Shown here: in pieces, positions 27,106 through 35,701 of the stretch
How positions within the stretch are numbered: the first letter of the stretch is position 1
Layout of the letters: each line of letters begins with the position of its first letter
Assembly: GCA_045599185.1 (NCBI GenBank)
Contig: JAZRVO010000028.1
Span: 1 to 64,000, forward strand
Source of the DNA: UBA1240 sp045599185
GTDB taxonomy: Bacteria; Spirochaetota; Spirochaetia; Treponematales; Treponemataceae
Length of the DNA: 64,000 bases
Direction of reading: 5' to 3'
Program-made: the position numbers and the translations under genes
The notes under the pieces: model-generated
Databases searched by the model: none
Seen by the model: the letters and a program-made list of their open reading frames with translations, nothing else
What the model was told of the DNA's origin: nothing

Positions 27106-27428
27106 AAATTAACAGGCCGAATGTCGAGTTTATATGAAATGTTTAAAAACAGCCTTTCGACAGTCACTGCCAAGAAAAAAGACTTGTGCATGCGCATGGT
27201 GTATTTTTTTTCGTGTCCGTGCCTGTCTGCAGCTGTTTTTAGCACATTTATATGGATGTCTTTTGGACTTTTATAGAAAATTCGAAATTTAACCTAATAA
27301 ATAAAAAAAATTCATTTACGAAAAGCAAAATCTCGCTAAGTAAATGCGCAAACATTTACGACTCATGCTGAACTTGTTAGCCTTCGGCGGCTAAAGCACA
27401 GAATCTGCCATGTATAGGAAACAAAAAG
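27106..27428. repeat. Intergenic stretch with one dispersed repeat copy
   Basis: About 320 bases without a convincing gene. The last part (27362-27411) is a copy of the GCATGCTGAACTTG ... GGCTAAAGCACAG element also found at 26270, 28977 and 58230. The rest is AT-rich, with TTTACGAAAAGC and TTTACGACTC repeats of no clear meaning. Confidence 0.55.
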
Positions 27429-27469
27429 AACCTTGGCCGTGACTTTTGGGGCGTAGCCAAGGTTTTTTT
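27429..27469. terminator. Bidirectional terminator between nrdG and a convergent gene
   Basis: Stem AACCTTGGC (27429-27437) with GCCAAGGTT (27456-27464), a T-run after it on the forward strand and A-rich sequence before it. Confidence 0.85.
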
Positions 27470-27486
27470 ACGAATAGTTTAAGAAA

Positions 27487-28548
27487 TTATTTTGCAAACA
27501 GGGCTTTTGCCAATTCTTCAATATACAAATCAATTGAAGGATACTGGTCGCGGTTTTCTTCGTAAACTGACAATGCATCATATACGCGGTCAATATTTTT
27601 AAAGCCGTTGTTTTTTGCATTCTTCAGCATATTATATTTGAACGGACCTTCTGCAGAACCTTCTTTGTATACTTTGGCTTTTACAGCATTTTCAATATTT
27701 GCAGAAACGATACCCCACCACCAAACATTTGAATACCACTGCGGTGCATAGTCAATTTTCTTCTGCTTTTTGGCAAGTTCTTCAATAACTACAGCACAGT
27801 CTTCTACACTGCTGCCCAATTTCATGCTTATGAAACTAGAAAGTACGTTTCCAAGCATACATTCTACTTCTACATTGCCTGTATAGTAGTTGTATGGAAT
27901 TGTAAGTGAATGGAAAACAGTTCCATTTTCTGTAGAAACTCTGCCATAGCAGCCGTTATTGTTGAAGTAGCTTGCAAAAACAGCATATTTTGCATTATCA
28001 GCACCGCCCATGTAAGCATCCATAGTTCTAAAATCGTAATCAAAATCTCTGTCTGAATTAAAGAATTCAACTACTTCGCCAATTTCTTCCTTGTATTTCT
28101 TAAGGAATTCGCCAGCATTTGTGTCATTGTAGAATTTTTCAAGTTCAACAATAAAATCACTTAAATCTTTCTTTGAAGAAAAAACGCCAAATACTCTATC
28201 ACTTGGAACGCTTTTTACATCATCAAAAAAGCTGTATGCCATAAAAGCGCATGGAACTGAGTAGTGAGCAGAGCGGCTCTGTTTGTCTACAAACTTATCA
28301 AGTGTTTTAAGGAAAGCGTGTTTTTTATATGATGCAAAATAAGTTTTTGCTTCATTCCATGCAGATGCATTTTTGTTTACATTTGCAAAATTGTATTTCA
28401 GTGCGGTTGCAATGAAATATGTGTCGATATAATCGCTGGTGCAAAGCATTGCTTTTTCGCCTTCGTAAACAACGTTGCATTTTTCCTGTGCTGATGCTGC
28501 GGCAATGGCAAGCACGCAGAACCAAAGTGTGAGTAAAAGTTTTTTCAT
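27487..28548 (-). CDS. Hypothetical exported protein
   Basis: Not recognised. 353 residues with a signal peptide (KLLLTLWFCVLAIAAASA, then Q). The mature protein is rich in aromatic and acidic residues, has four Cys, and contains EEIGEVVEFFNSDRDFDYDFRTMD and a C-terminal helical part (VYDALSVYEENRDQYPSIDLYIEEL). No catalytic motif is visible. It has a normal purine-rich ribosome binding site (AGGAGA) and is probably a single-gene unit ended by the hairpin at 27429. Confidence 0.65.
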   Translation of the reverse strand: MKKLLLTLWFCVLAIAAASAQEKCNVVYEGEKAMLCTSDYIDTYFIATALKYNFANVNKNASAWNEAKTYFASYKKHAFLKTLDKFVDKQSRSAHYSVPCAFMAYSFFDDVKSVPSDRVFGVFSSKKDLSDFIVELEKFYNDTNAGEFLKKYKEEIGEVVEFFNSDRDFDYDFRTMDAYMGGADNAKYAVFASYFNNNGCYGRVSTENGTVFHSLTIPYNYYTGNVEVECMLGNVLSSFISMKLGSSVEDCAVVIEELAKKQKKIDYAPQWYSNVWWWGIVSANIENAVKAKVYKEGSAEGPFKYNMLKNAKNNGFKNIDRVYDALSVYEENRDQYPSIDLYIEELAKALFAK

Positions 28549-28554
28549 ACTTTA

Positions 28555-28854
28555 TCTCCTAAAATAGTTAATGTTTTTTTATTAGTTTTGCCTTTCCGTT
28601 CCTTTTTTTTTCAACCAGAAAAAAACAGAGAAGCGGCAAAACCTAACGAAAAATAACTTTAAAGCATTTTTTAATTCTTGTATTGAGTAATTTACGCACA
28701 AAAATTTTGTGCGTTAACGCACGGTTTTGCATTTTTAGCCCAAATTTGCCCAAAATCAGGGCTTTTTTGCCTGCAAAAGGCATTTTCTTGCAAAAAGCAT
28801 TCAGCCATTTTTTGCCCTAATCCGGGCAGGCAAAGCCCCCTCGCTTTTGCTGAC
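28555..28854. other. Intergenic stretch, no gene seen
   Basis: AT-rich up to about 28690, then T-rich with GCAAAAGC-type words. The reverse ORF that can be drawn through 28692-28976 is made of repeat sequence and has no ribosome binding site. No promoter stands out. Confidence 0.4.
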
Positions 28855-29025
28855 TGTTTTGCCGCTAACTGCTGCTTGGTGCATGCAAAAGCCCGTAGTT
28901 TTGCAGTTGGTAAAACTACGTCAAATATTGTGTAAGTTGGCTGGTGCTTGCCATTTCGAACCTGTTTCGGAATCAATGGCAGATGCTGTGCTTTAGCCGC
29001 TAAAGGCTAACAAGATGTCATGACA
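28855..29025. repeat. Cluster of three dispersed repeat types
   Basis: Contains in order TAACTGCTGCTTGGTGCATGC with TAAAACTACGTCAAATA and GTGTAAGTTGGCTGGTG, then TTTCGAACCTGTTTCGGAATC, then GCAGATGCTGTGCTTTAGCCG ... GGCTAACAAGATG. The same order (first, second, or third types) is seen near 58.2-58.4 kb, so the three types tend to travel together. Confidence 0.75.
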
Positions 29026-29066
29026 AAATGTGTGGCAGGAACTGTTTATTGAACGGGCGTTTAAGG

Positions 29067-29097
29067 CAAAAAAAAGACTGTACGATTTGTACAGTCT
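29067..29097 (-). terminator. Terminator after tRNA-Met
   Basis: Perfect 9-bp stem AGACTGTAC (29075-29083) with GTACAGTCT (29089-29097), followed on the reverse strand by seven or more T bases. Confidence 0.9.
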
Positions 29098-29100
29098 TAG

Positions 29101-29173
29101 TAGCGGCAATGGGACTTGAACCTATGACCTGCCGGATATGAGCCGGATGCTCTACCTGCTGAGCTATGCCGCC
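29101..29173 (-). tRNA. tRNA-Met (CAT anticodon)
   Basis: Reverse strand gives a 73-base cloverleaf: acceptor GGCGGCA pairing with TGCCGCT, D-stem GCTC/GAGC, anticodon loop CTCATAT with CAT at positions 34-36, T-loop TTCAAGT and discriminator A. CCA is not encoded. The T-stem has one A-C mismatch. CAT could also be initiator or a lysidine-modified Ile tRNA; the anticodon stem lacks the three G-C pairs in the initiator pattern, so an elongator or Ile2 tRNA is more likely. Confidence 0.88.
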
Positions 29174-29420
29174 GTGATGTTTAATATAATATGGAATAGT
29201 AAAAAAAAAGTCAATTACTTCTGAAAAAATTTAATATTTTTTTCAGTTTTTTTACTGCTTCCAAAAGTTTCAGGTATTTCAAAAAAAACCGGCCGTTTTT
29301 CAGTAATATTCCCTATTTTTTCACTTTAACGTTGACAGCGTCACAAGGCTATAATAAACTGTTTCTTTCTTGCAATAGAAAAAATCAACAGGCGAGTTTA
29401 AATATCAACAGGAGAATTTT

Positions 29421-30371
29421 ATGGCAGCAAAAATTCCATCACAGTTCAAAGGCCGGTCACTGCCTAACTGGATTGACTACACACCGGAAGAAATTCAGCA
29501 GTTTCTGGATTTGGCAATTGAACTAAAAGAAGAAAAAAAACGCGGTGAAATAAATCAGCGCTTTATTGGCAAAACCATTGCCTTAATTTTTGAAAAACGT
29601 TCAACACGCACACGCTGTTCTTTTGAAACAGGATTTGGCGAAGAAGGCGGTCATCCCGTATTCCTTTCAACCCAGGACATTCAGCTTGGCGGAAAAGAAT
29701 CGGTAGAAGACACTGCACGTGTTTTGGGCCGCATGTTTTCGGCAATTGAATTCAGGGGTTTTAAGCAGGAACACGTAGAAAAACTTGCTGAATATTCAGG
29801 CGTGCCGGTAATTAACGGACTTACTGACGATTTTCACCCTACGCAGGCACTTGCCGACATCATGACCCTTCAGGAAAATTTCGGTCATTTGAAAGGTCTG
29901 CACCTTGTTTTTGCTGGCGACGGCCGCAACAACGTTGCACGTTCGCTTATGCTTATATGTGCAAAAATGGGCATTAACTTTACCATTTTTTCACCAAAAG
30001 AATTGTACCCTGACACGCAAATTCAGGAGATTTGCAAACCTTTTGCTGAAAAATCTGGCGCTAAAATTACAATTTGCGATAATATTTCGCTTGTAAAAGG
30101 GGCAGATGCGATTTATACTGATGTATGGGTTTCCATGGGAGAAGAATCTCTTAAGGAAAGCCGCTGTGCTCTGCTTGCACCGTTCCAGGTAAACGAAGAA
30201 ATGATACAAAAGGCCGGAAATAAAGATTGTATCTTTTTGCACTGTTTGCCCGCGGTTAAGGGTGAGGAAGTTACCGCTGACGTAATTGAGGGAAACCGAA
30301 GCAAGGTTTGGGATCAGGCAGAAAACAGAAAATACACCATCAAAGCTATTATGCTAGCCCTTATAGCTTAA
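29421..30371 (+). CDS. argF: Ornithine carbamoyltransferase
   Basis: OTCase joins carbamoyl phosphate and ornithine to give citrulline in arginine synthesis, or runs in reverse in the arginine deiminase route. The 316-residue protein shows the carbamoyl-phosphate loop FEKRSTRTRCSFE, HPTQALADI and the catalytic Cys motif FLHCLPA. AGGAG lies seven bases before the ATG. TATAAT at 29350-29355 is a likely -10. No arcA, arcC or other arginine gene is near, so the direction cannot be told from context. Confidence 0.92.
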   Translation: MAAKIPSQFKGRSLPNWIDYTPEEIQQFLDLAIELKEEKKRGEINQRFIGKTIALIFEKRSTRTRCSFETGFGEEGGHPVFLSTQDIQLGGKESVEDTARVLGRMFSAIEFRGFKQEHVEKLAEYSGVPVINGLTDDFHPTQALADIMTLQENFGHLKGLHLVFAGDGRNNVARSLMLICAKMGINFTIFSPKELYPDTQIQEICKPFAEKSGAKITICDNISLVKGADAIYTDVWVSMGEESLKESRCALLAPFQVNEEMIQKAGNKDCIFLHCLPAVKGEEVTADVIEGNRSKVWDQAENRKYTIKAIMLALIA

Positions 30372-30382
30372 GGAGTCGTAAG

Positions 30383-30793
30383 ATGAAAAAGACCATCTCT
30401 TTGCTGGTATTATTGTGCCTTTGTGTAGCTTCTGTATTTGCGTTTACAAACGAATCTGAATACAGCTATACTTATGTACCGCTTTCAAAGGTTTACAACT
30501 GTTCTGAAGGTTACGTAGCAATGTACACTTTGGACGGTTACAATGTTTCTACAACTTATTTGCCTGTTAAATGGTTTATGTTTGGCGATACACGCGGTAA
30601 GCTTATCAACCTGCCGCACGACCTGCTGCCTTACATGACAATCGTTTACAAAAATGGTGAATTCCAGTACGTAACTCTTGCGGTTCCGCGCGATCCGTCA
30701 GATTCGTTCTGGGGTGTTTTGTCTCCAAATGTAAATGTTGACGGCAAGTTCAACATTGAACAGCCGGTAGTTCCGGTTTTCAGCAAAAACTAA
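30383..30793 (+). CDS. Small exported protein, unknown
   Basis: Not recognised. 136 residues with a signal peptide (ISLLVLLCLCVASVFA) and a mature beta-rich domain with many Tyr (SYTYVPLSKVYNCSEGYVAMY). AAGGAG lies seven bases before the ATG at 30383. It follows argF by 11 bases and ends in a strong terminator, so it is the second gene of the argF unit. A periplasmic location is inferred. Confidence 0.7.
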   Translation: MKKTISLLVLLCLCVASVFAFTNESEYSYTYVPLSKVYNCSEGYVAMYTLDGYNVSTTYLPVKWFMFGDTRGKLINLPHDLLPYMTIVYKNGEFQYVTLAVPRDPSDSFWGVLSPNVNVDGKFNIEQPVVPVFSKN

Positions 30794-30805
30794 CTTTTTC
30801 TGATA

Positions 30806-30840
30806 AAAAAGCAGCCGCTTTCTGGCTGCTTTTTTGTTTT
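30806..30840 (+). terminator. Terminator after the argF unit
   Basis: Stem AAAAAGCAGCC (30806-30816) with GGCTGCTTTTT (30824-30834), then more T bases. Confidence 0.9.
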
Positions 30841-30977
30841 TAAAAGAAGAAAAAAAACAGAAATATTTCCGCACATTCAAATAATTCAATTGAAAAAAGC
30901 GTTGCAAGCATGAAGAAACCCGGCAAGCAAAAACAACCGGTACGAGTGCAGCGCAAGTAGTTTACAATTTTCTGCAA

Positions 30978-31973
30978 ATGTTTCACTATAACAGCATGTT
31001 AACAAACGAAGATATTGAAAATTTTAAAACATTCACACAGAAATTTGATTCATTTATTGTAATTGGCCACAAGGAACCAGACGGCGACTGCATTTCCAGC
31101 AGCCTGGGGCTGGCAGAACTTCTGCGCAAAATGGGCAAAAAAGTTGAAGTGCTTTCAGCCGGACCTTTTAAGCGCACTGAAACAAAAAAATATCAGGATT
31201 TTTTTGCAGATTCATTAAAAGCAAATCAGGATTACAGCAAATTCGGAATGTTCATTGTAGACTGTTCCAACAAAAGCCGGATTGGCGAAATTGACGCTGC
31301 ACAGCTTGAAATACCGGTATTTGTAATTGACCACCACAAAACCGCGCAGAACACCGGCAGCAACTGCATAATTCATCCCGAATCACCGGCGGCGGTTTAC
31401 CTTGTTCAGCAGCTTTTTGAAGCCATTTGCGGCGAAGTTACCGAAGAAATTGCGCCAGTTCTGTTTTTCGGTCTGTGCACCGATACAGGCTTTTTCAGGT
31501 TTCTGGAAGAAGACAGCGCAGAAATTTTTATGGCAGTATCGCGCCTTGTGGCAAAAGGTGCAAGTCCTAAAAAAACCTACAATCACATGACAGGCGGCAA
31601 GGCGTTTTCTACGCGCAAACTGCTTGGCCTGCTTTTAAACCATGCCCAAAGCTATTTTAACGGCCGGCTTATCATCACCTACGAAAAGCAGGAAGACACT
31701 GCCCTGTTTGGCCAGAACGGCCGGGATTCGGACATGCTGTATCAGGCTTTAACCAGCGTTGAAGGCGTTGAAGCCGTTGTAAACATTAAGCAGGAAACGG
31801 AAACTGAATGCACCGCTGGTCTGCGCTCGATTGACAGCGTTGACGTAAGCAAGGTTGCATCTGTTTTTGGCGGCGGTGGTCACAAAAATGCGGCCGGTTT
31901 AAGCACCGAAATTAAAGTGCAGGATTTTATACCAAAACTGGTAGAAGAATTTGCAAAAATATTTGAAAAATAG
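30978..31973 (+). CDS. DHH/DHHA1 phosphoesterase, NrnA-like
   Basis: NrnA-type enzymes degrade very short RNAs (nanoRNA) and dephosphorylate pAp; some also split pGpG or c-di-AMP products. The 331-residue protein has the DHH motifs GHKEPDGDCI, VDCSN, DHHKT and the C-terminal DHHA1 motif GGGGHKNAAG. Two starts are possible: ATG at 30978 or ATG at 30996 (MLTNEDIENF); neither has a good ribosome binding site, and a TATAAC just before the second suggests a short-leader transcript. The gene is a single unit with its own terminator. Confidence 0.85.
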   Translation: MFHYNSMLTNEDIENFKTFTQKFDSFIVIGHKEPDGDCISSSLGLAELLRKMGKKVEVLSAGPFKRTETKKYQDFFADSLKANQDYSKFGMFIVDCSNKSRIGEIDAAQLEIPVFVIDHHKTAQNTGSNCIIHPESPAAVYLVQQLFEAICGEVTEEIAPVLFFGLCTDTGFFRFLEEDSAEIFMAVSRLVAKGASPKKTYNHMTGGKAFSTRKLLGLLLNHAQSYFNGRLIITYEKQEDTALFGQNGRDSDMLYQALTSVEGVEAVVNIKQETETECTAGLRSIDSVDVSKVASVFGGGGHKNAAGLSTEIKVQDFIPKLVEEFAKIFEK

Positions 31974-32040
31974 CAGTTCCGCTGTTTTAAGCGCATTTTT
32001 AAAATTATTCAATTTACAGAAAATTACAGAAAATCATACA

Positions 32041-32107
32041 AAACAGGCAAACTGCAAAAAGAACGCATCCATCTGTCAGTTCTTTTTGCAGTTTGCCTGT
32101 TTTTTTA
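32041..32107 (+). terminator. Long-stem terminator after the DHH gene
   Basis: A perfect 24-bp stem (32041-32064 with 32079-32102) around a 14-base loop, then seven T bases. The stem is unusually long for a terminator in this window. Confidence 0.88.
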
Positions 32108-32136
32108 TTCGCGCCTAATGCGTCATTCCAAATAAT

Positions 32137-32168
32137 AAATTGTCATTCCGAACACGTTTCGGAATCCG
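32137..32168. repeat. Dispersed palindrome copy
   Basis: CATTCCGAACACGTTTCGG-type palindrome, one more copy of the family at 21803, 28955 and 58402. Confidence 0.75.
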
Positions 32169-32520
32169 CGGCTTTTGCAGTTTGCCCGTTTTTTTTACAA
32201 ACGCCGGCGTTCCTGTTCTGAAAATATTTTAAACCATTACTATTTTTTCTTATTTTTTTGCAAATAAAAAGTTTTTTTAATTTCAGTTTTTATACAAAAG
32301 ATAAGAAAAATAGAAATTTTCTGTCTTTGCACGCCCAAAAGCAAAAAATATTTAAAACCACCAGTATCAATTTTAAAAGCACAATTACAATTTTCAATTT
32401 TGGGCTAACTTAAAAATTAGAACTTTTTAATATTATGCACATTTTTGGCAAACAAAATTCGCTTTTTTTGAGAATTTGGAATAAACGTTAACCTTCAAAT
32501 AGGCAAAGCGGAACAGGCAC
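32169..32520. other. AT-rich intergenic stretch, no gene seen
   Basis: About 350 AT-rich bases with many A and T runs. I see no ORF, RNA motif or hairpin of note. Confidence 0.4.
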
Positions 32521-32536
32521 TGGCATATAATTTGCA
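32521..32536 (+). promoter_or_regulatory. Sigma-54-like or sigma-70 promoter candidate
   Basis: TGGCATATAATTTGCA matches the -24/-12 pattern TGGCAyr-N4-TTGCw with the right GG-to-GC spacing of 12. The same bases contain TATAAT, so a sigma-70 -10 is an alternative, though no good -35 lies 17 bp upstream. It lies 36 bases before the TTG start at 32572. Confidence 0.4.
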
Positions 32537-32571
32537 ATATCAGTTTTCAACGCCACTTTAAGGAGAAAATT

Positions 32572-33528
32572 TTGAAAACTGATAACAACCAGTACAAAAA
32601 GCATCCGTCAAATTTCAGTTACTTCAGCATGAAGGAATGCGTTTTTGACTGTCCTGAAGCCGAAAACAAAATATCATTCCAGGCAGAAAAAAAAGCCCGG
32701 CAGGAACTGAACCAGATGGAAGCAAAAGGTCTGAACGCGGATGATTTAACTTACTTTGTGTACAGGAATTACAAAGCATTCGGGCTTGAAATTATGGACG
32801 AAGACGCAAGGTACAACTTCATACTTGACTTGCGTTCGGTAATGGAAAAAATTTGCCGTGACTACAACCCGGAAGAAAGCCAGCTTTTTCATTACCTTAA
32901 ATGCTGCATAAAACTGCGGCAGCGGAACGAAAACAGAAAGCTTGCCAGAATTGCCGCAAAGGAAAGCGCGGTTATGTTTGACAGCGGAAACGACCTGATT
33001 ATCAAGGAAACCGCAGACCCTTACCAGAGCTTTTACACTCAGATTGAAAAAGAAACTTTTGCAATTCCCAAAAATCTGGACGAAAAAACCATAAAGCGCC
33101 TGCCTTCCCTCGCCTTAAAATCTTCCTGGTACTTAACCGACGAAATAATTGAAAAACTTTGCATAATTTGCAGTCTTGAAAAAGAAAAATTCATAAAAAT
33201 TGTAGAAAAACTAAACCAGAAAATTGAAAAAAGAATAATGTACACTGAAAAATATTCAAGACAGCTTATTTCTGTTTACAGCAAACAGCTAAGCTACCAG
33301 TACGAACTGCAAAAACTTACCTGTGACAATTCGCCCTACAAAACCGGCCTGAAAAAGCGCCTTAAAAATCGCATGAAAACATGGAAAAAATTCGATTTGT
33401 ACAAAAAAGGCCTGCGGATTTCTACGCCGGTGCAGCTTATTGCAGAAGCTTTGAACCGGCCAGTGAACGAAATAGAAAATGATTTACGCTATTTTAAGCG
33501 CAACATTGAAAAGTTCATGCACAGCTGA
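32572..33528 (+). CDS. Hypothetical protein with sigma-factor-like segments
   Basis: 318 residues, very rich in Lys and Glu. No family is certain. The part FILDLRSVMEKICRDYNPEESQLFHYLKCCIKLRQR resembles the sigma-70 region 2 entry (F-D-P-x-x-x-x-F-x-x-Y-L-x-x-x-x-R), and the C-terminus STPVQLIAEALNRPVNEIENDLRYFKR resembles a helix-turn-helix. It may be a distant sigma factor or a DNA-binding regulator; this is inference from patterns. The start is TTG at 32572, with AAGGAG (32560-32565) seven bases upstream and no ATG near. Confidence 0.55.
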   Translation: MKTDNNQYKKHPSNFSYFSMKECVFDCPEAENKISFQAEKKARQELNQMEAKGLNADDLTYFVYRNYKAFGLEIMDEDARYNFILDLRSVMEKICRDYNPEESQLFHYLKCCIKLRQRNENRKLARIAAKESAVMFDSGNDLIIKETADPYQSFYTQIEKETFAIPKNLDEKTIKRLPSLALKSSWYLTDEIIEKLCIICSLEKEKFIKIVEKLNQKIEKRIMYTEKYSRQLISVYSKQLSYQYELQKLTCDNSPYKTGLKKRLKNRMKTWKKFDLYKKGLRISTPVQLIAEALNRPVNEIENDLRYFKRNIEKFMHS

Positions 33529-33674
33529 AATGCTGCCGCATTTTTGTTTAAGGCCGAAGCTGCCTCTGTCATTTTTCTGCTTTTCAAATTATTTCTGCCA
33601 AAGAAAAAATTGAAAAAAACAGCGCATTCAGCCTTAAGGTTGCCTATAAAGCAAAAAATCGCTATATTTCTGCC

Positions 33675-34304
33675 ATGAAATTATTTTTTGCATCTGGAAA
33701 CAGACACAAGCAGGCAGAAGTTGCAAAACTTTTTCCCAAGCACGAAGTTTTAATTCCTGCCGACATTGGCATTGATTTTGATCCTGAAGAAACAGGCAGC
33801 AGTTTTGTAGAAAACAGCCTTATAAAGGCAAAGGCGCTTTACGACATTGTTAAAGTGCCCGTCATTGCCGATGATTCCGGCATTTGCGTTGACGCCCTGA
33901 ACGGCGCGCCGGGTATTTTTTCGGCACGGTACGCAGGCATTGACGACCCGACAGGCAAAATGCACGGCGAAAAACTTACTGCGCCGGAGCGCAATCGCCT
34001 GCTTTTGGAACACGTGGAAAAAACTACTGCTGCTTCAAATGAAGAAGGCAAAGCGCGCAGCTGCCGTTTTGTTTGTGCCATGGTTTTGTACCTTGGCCGC
34101 GACAGGTTTTATGCCGTGCAGGAAACCATTGAAGGCGAACTTGTAAAAAGCATTGAAAACGCAGACGGCGTAAACGGCTTTGGATACGACCCGATTTTTT
34201 ACCTGCCCGAATACGGCAAAACCGTTGCCCAGCTTAGCGACGAGGAAAAAAATGCCATAAGCCACCGGGGCAAGGCTGCAAAGAAAATTGCAGAACTGCT
34301 TTAG
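33675..34304 (+). CDS. rdgB: XTP/dITP pyrophosphatase (Ham1/RdgB family)
   Basis: RdgB hydrolyses dITP, XTP and other damaged purine nucleotides and keeps them out of DNA. The 209-residue protein has the family signatures FASGNRHKQAEV, TGSSFVENSLIKAKAL, ADDSGICVDALNGAPGIFSARYAG, NGFGYDPIFYLPEYGKTVAQL and the C-terminal SHRGKAAKKI. It is a single-gene unit with a terminator downstream. Confidence 0.93.
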   Translation: MKLFFASGNRHKQAEVAKLFPKHEVLIPADIGIDFDPEETGSSFVENSLIKAKALYDIVKVPVIADDSGICVDALNGAPGIFSARYAGIDDPTGKMHGEKLTAPERNRLLLEHVEKTTAASNEEGKARSCRFVCAMVLYLGRDRFYAVQETIEGELVKSIENADGVNGFGYDPIFYLPEYGKTVAQLSDEEKNAISHRGKAAKKIAELL

Positions 34305-34368
34305 TTGTTTAATTGCAAGCAAATAGCACAGCTAAATTGAAACTTTTCAAAGGCCGGAACACGGCATG

Positions 34369-34408
34369 AACCGCAGGAAAATCATCAGAATTTCCTGCGG
34401 TTTTTTAT
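34369..34408 (+). terminator. Terminator after rdgB
   Basis: Perfect 12-bp stem AACCGCAGGAAA (34369-34380) with TTTCCTGCGGTT (34391-34402), then T bases. Confidence 0.9.
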
Positions 34409-34552
34409 TTTAAGGCTTTCTAAAAACATAGGTACGGCGGCGGTAAAAGCCTTAAAAAATCAGCACAAATTGAAATGGCCGGGTTTTCTGGGGCATTCGG
34501 AAAAAAATTAAAATTATTTAATATTTTTTTTCATTTTTTTTAAAAATTTTAG

Positions 34553-34580
34553 TAATTAAATTTCAAGGTGGTGCCGAACT
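34553..34580 (+). promoter_or_regulatory. Sigma-28-like promoter for the first flaB
   Basis: TAATTAAA (34553-34560), 12 bases, then GCCGAACT (34573-34580), close to the flagellar sigma-28 pattern TAAAGTTT-N11-GCCGATAA but one base longer in the spacer. It would give a leader of about 160 bases. Confidence 0.45.
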
Positions 34581-34642
34581 TAATAAGTGAGAGCTAATGA
34601 CGTGCTGCACTTCGTAGAAGTCAACAGTACGCAGAGGTTCCA

Positions 34643-34696
34643 TGTACAAAAACAGGTAACGATAGCCTTGTACTCTACTTCGCCTGTTTTTGTACA
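34643..34696 (+). promoter_or_regulatory. Long hairpin in the flaB leader
   Basis: Perfect 14-bp stem TGTACAAAAACAGG (34643-34656) with CCTGTTTTTGTACA (34683-34696). It is not followed by T bases, so it is not an ordinary terminator. A small TTCC-ATGGA-GGAA hairpin overlaps the ribosome binding site at about 34732-34744 and shows a GGA in its loop, the core of CsrA sites. Confidence 0.6.
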
Positions 34697-34748
34697 AAAC
34701 CCACCAGACGGAACGGATTCTGTCTAATATCTTCCATGGAGGAAACTT

Positions 34749-35609
34749 ATGGTCATCAACCACAACATGTCGGCTATGTATTCACACCGCGTACTTGGTA
34801 TCAGCAATGATAACGTACAGAAGAATATGGAAAAACTCTCATCAGGTATGAGAATCAATCGTGCAGGCGACGACGCTTCAGGACTTGCAGTATCTGAAAA
34901 GATGCGCGCACAGATCCGCGGTTTGAACCGTGCTTCAGCTAACGCCTCTGACGGTATCAGCTTCATCCAGACAACAGAAGGTTATTTGAATGAAACAACT
35001 GAAATCTTACAGAGACTTCGCGAACTTTCAGTTCAATCAGCTAACGGCATCTATACCGCTGAAGACCGCATGCAGATTCAGGTTGAAGTTTCTCAGCTTG
35101 TTGCAGAAGTAGACCGCATTGCCAGCCAGGCACAGTTCAACGGAATGAACCTTCTTACAGGTCGTTTCGCACGTGCTACAGGTGAAAATGCTGTTACAGC
35201 TTCTATGTGGTTCCATATCGGCGCTAACATGGATCAGAGAATCAAAGTATACATCGGTACTATGACTGCTTCTGCTCTTGGTGTTCGCGAAATCGGTAGT
35301 GAAGCTGTTCTTAGCCTCGAAACTCCGGATGATGCCAACCGCGCAATCAACACACTTGATGAAGCATTGAAAAAGGTAAACAAACAGAGAGCAGATCTCG
35401 GTGCTTACCAGAACCGTTTGGAACATGCAGTACGTGGCATTGACAATACTGCTGAAAACCTCCAGGCATCTGAATCTCGTATCCGCGATACAGATATGGC
35501 TGCTCAGATGGTTGACTTTACCAAGAATCAGGTTCTTACACAGGCTGGAACTGCTATGTTGGCACAGGCTAACAGCAATTCTCAGAATGTACTCTCACTG
35601 CTTAGATAG
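34749..35609 (+). CDS. flaB: Flagellin core protein FlaB (first copy)
   Basis: FlaB proteins form the core of the periplasmic flagellar filament in spirochaetes. The 286-residue protein has the conserved flagellin D0/D1 ends (VINHNMSAMYSHRVLGISNDNVQKNMEKLSSGMRINRAGDDASGLAVSEKMR at the start; SRIRDTDMAAQMVDFTKNQVLTQAG at the end) and a short variable middle. GGAGG precedes the ATG. A second flaB lies 300 bases downstream; the two differ mostly in the middle region and near the ends. Products are exported by the flagellar type III system. Confidence 0.96.
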   Translation: MVINHNMSAMYSHRVLGISNDNVQKNMEKLSSGMRINRAGDDASGLAVSEKMRAQIRGLNRASANASDGISFIQTTEGYLNETTEILQRLRELSVQSANGIYTAEDRMQIQVEVSQLVAEVDRIASQAQFNGMNLLTGRFARATGENAVTASMWFHIGANMDQRIKVYIGTMTASALGVREIGSEAVLSLETPDDANRAINTLDEALKKVNKQRADLGAYQNRLEHAVRGIDNTAENLQASESRIRDTDMAAQMVDFTKNQVLTQAGTAMLAQANSNSQNVLSLLR

Positions 35610-35623
35610 TGTAATATAATGGT

Positions 35624-35691
35624 GTAAAATGCTTTTCAAAAGTATTTTACAAAGAAGCCTTTATGTGTTAAATTTAACGCATAAAGGCTTC
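35624..35691 (+). terminator. Two hairpins after the first flaB
   Basis: GTAAAATGCTTTT (35624-35636) pairs with AAAAGTATTTTAC, and then GAAGCCTTTATG (from 35654) pairs with CATAAAGGCTTC (to 35691), with further inner pairing. Neither has a strong T-run, so partial termination with read-through into the second flaB is likely. Confidence 0.6.
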
Positions 35692-35701
35692 CCATTATAT
35701 T

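Noticed and set aside
28692..28976. Reverse ORF of 94 codons reading IPKQVRNGKHQPTYT
   Set aside because: It runs through the dispersed repeats and lacks a ribosome binding site; the same peptide string would appear at every copy.
29332..29355. TTGACA ... TATAAT upstream of argF as a standard promoter
   Set aside because: The spacer is only 12 bp. TATAAT may be a -10 on its own, but the pair cannot work as a normal sigma-70 promoter.
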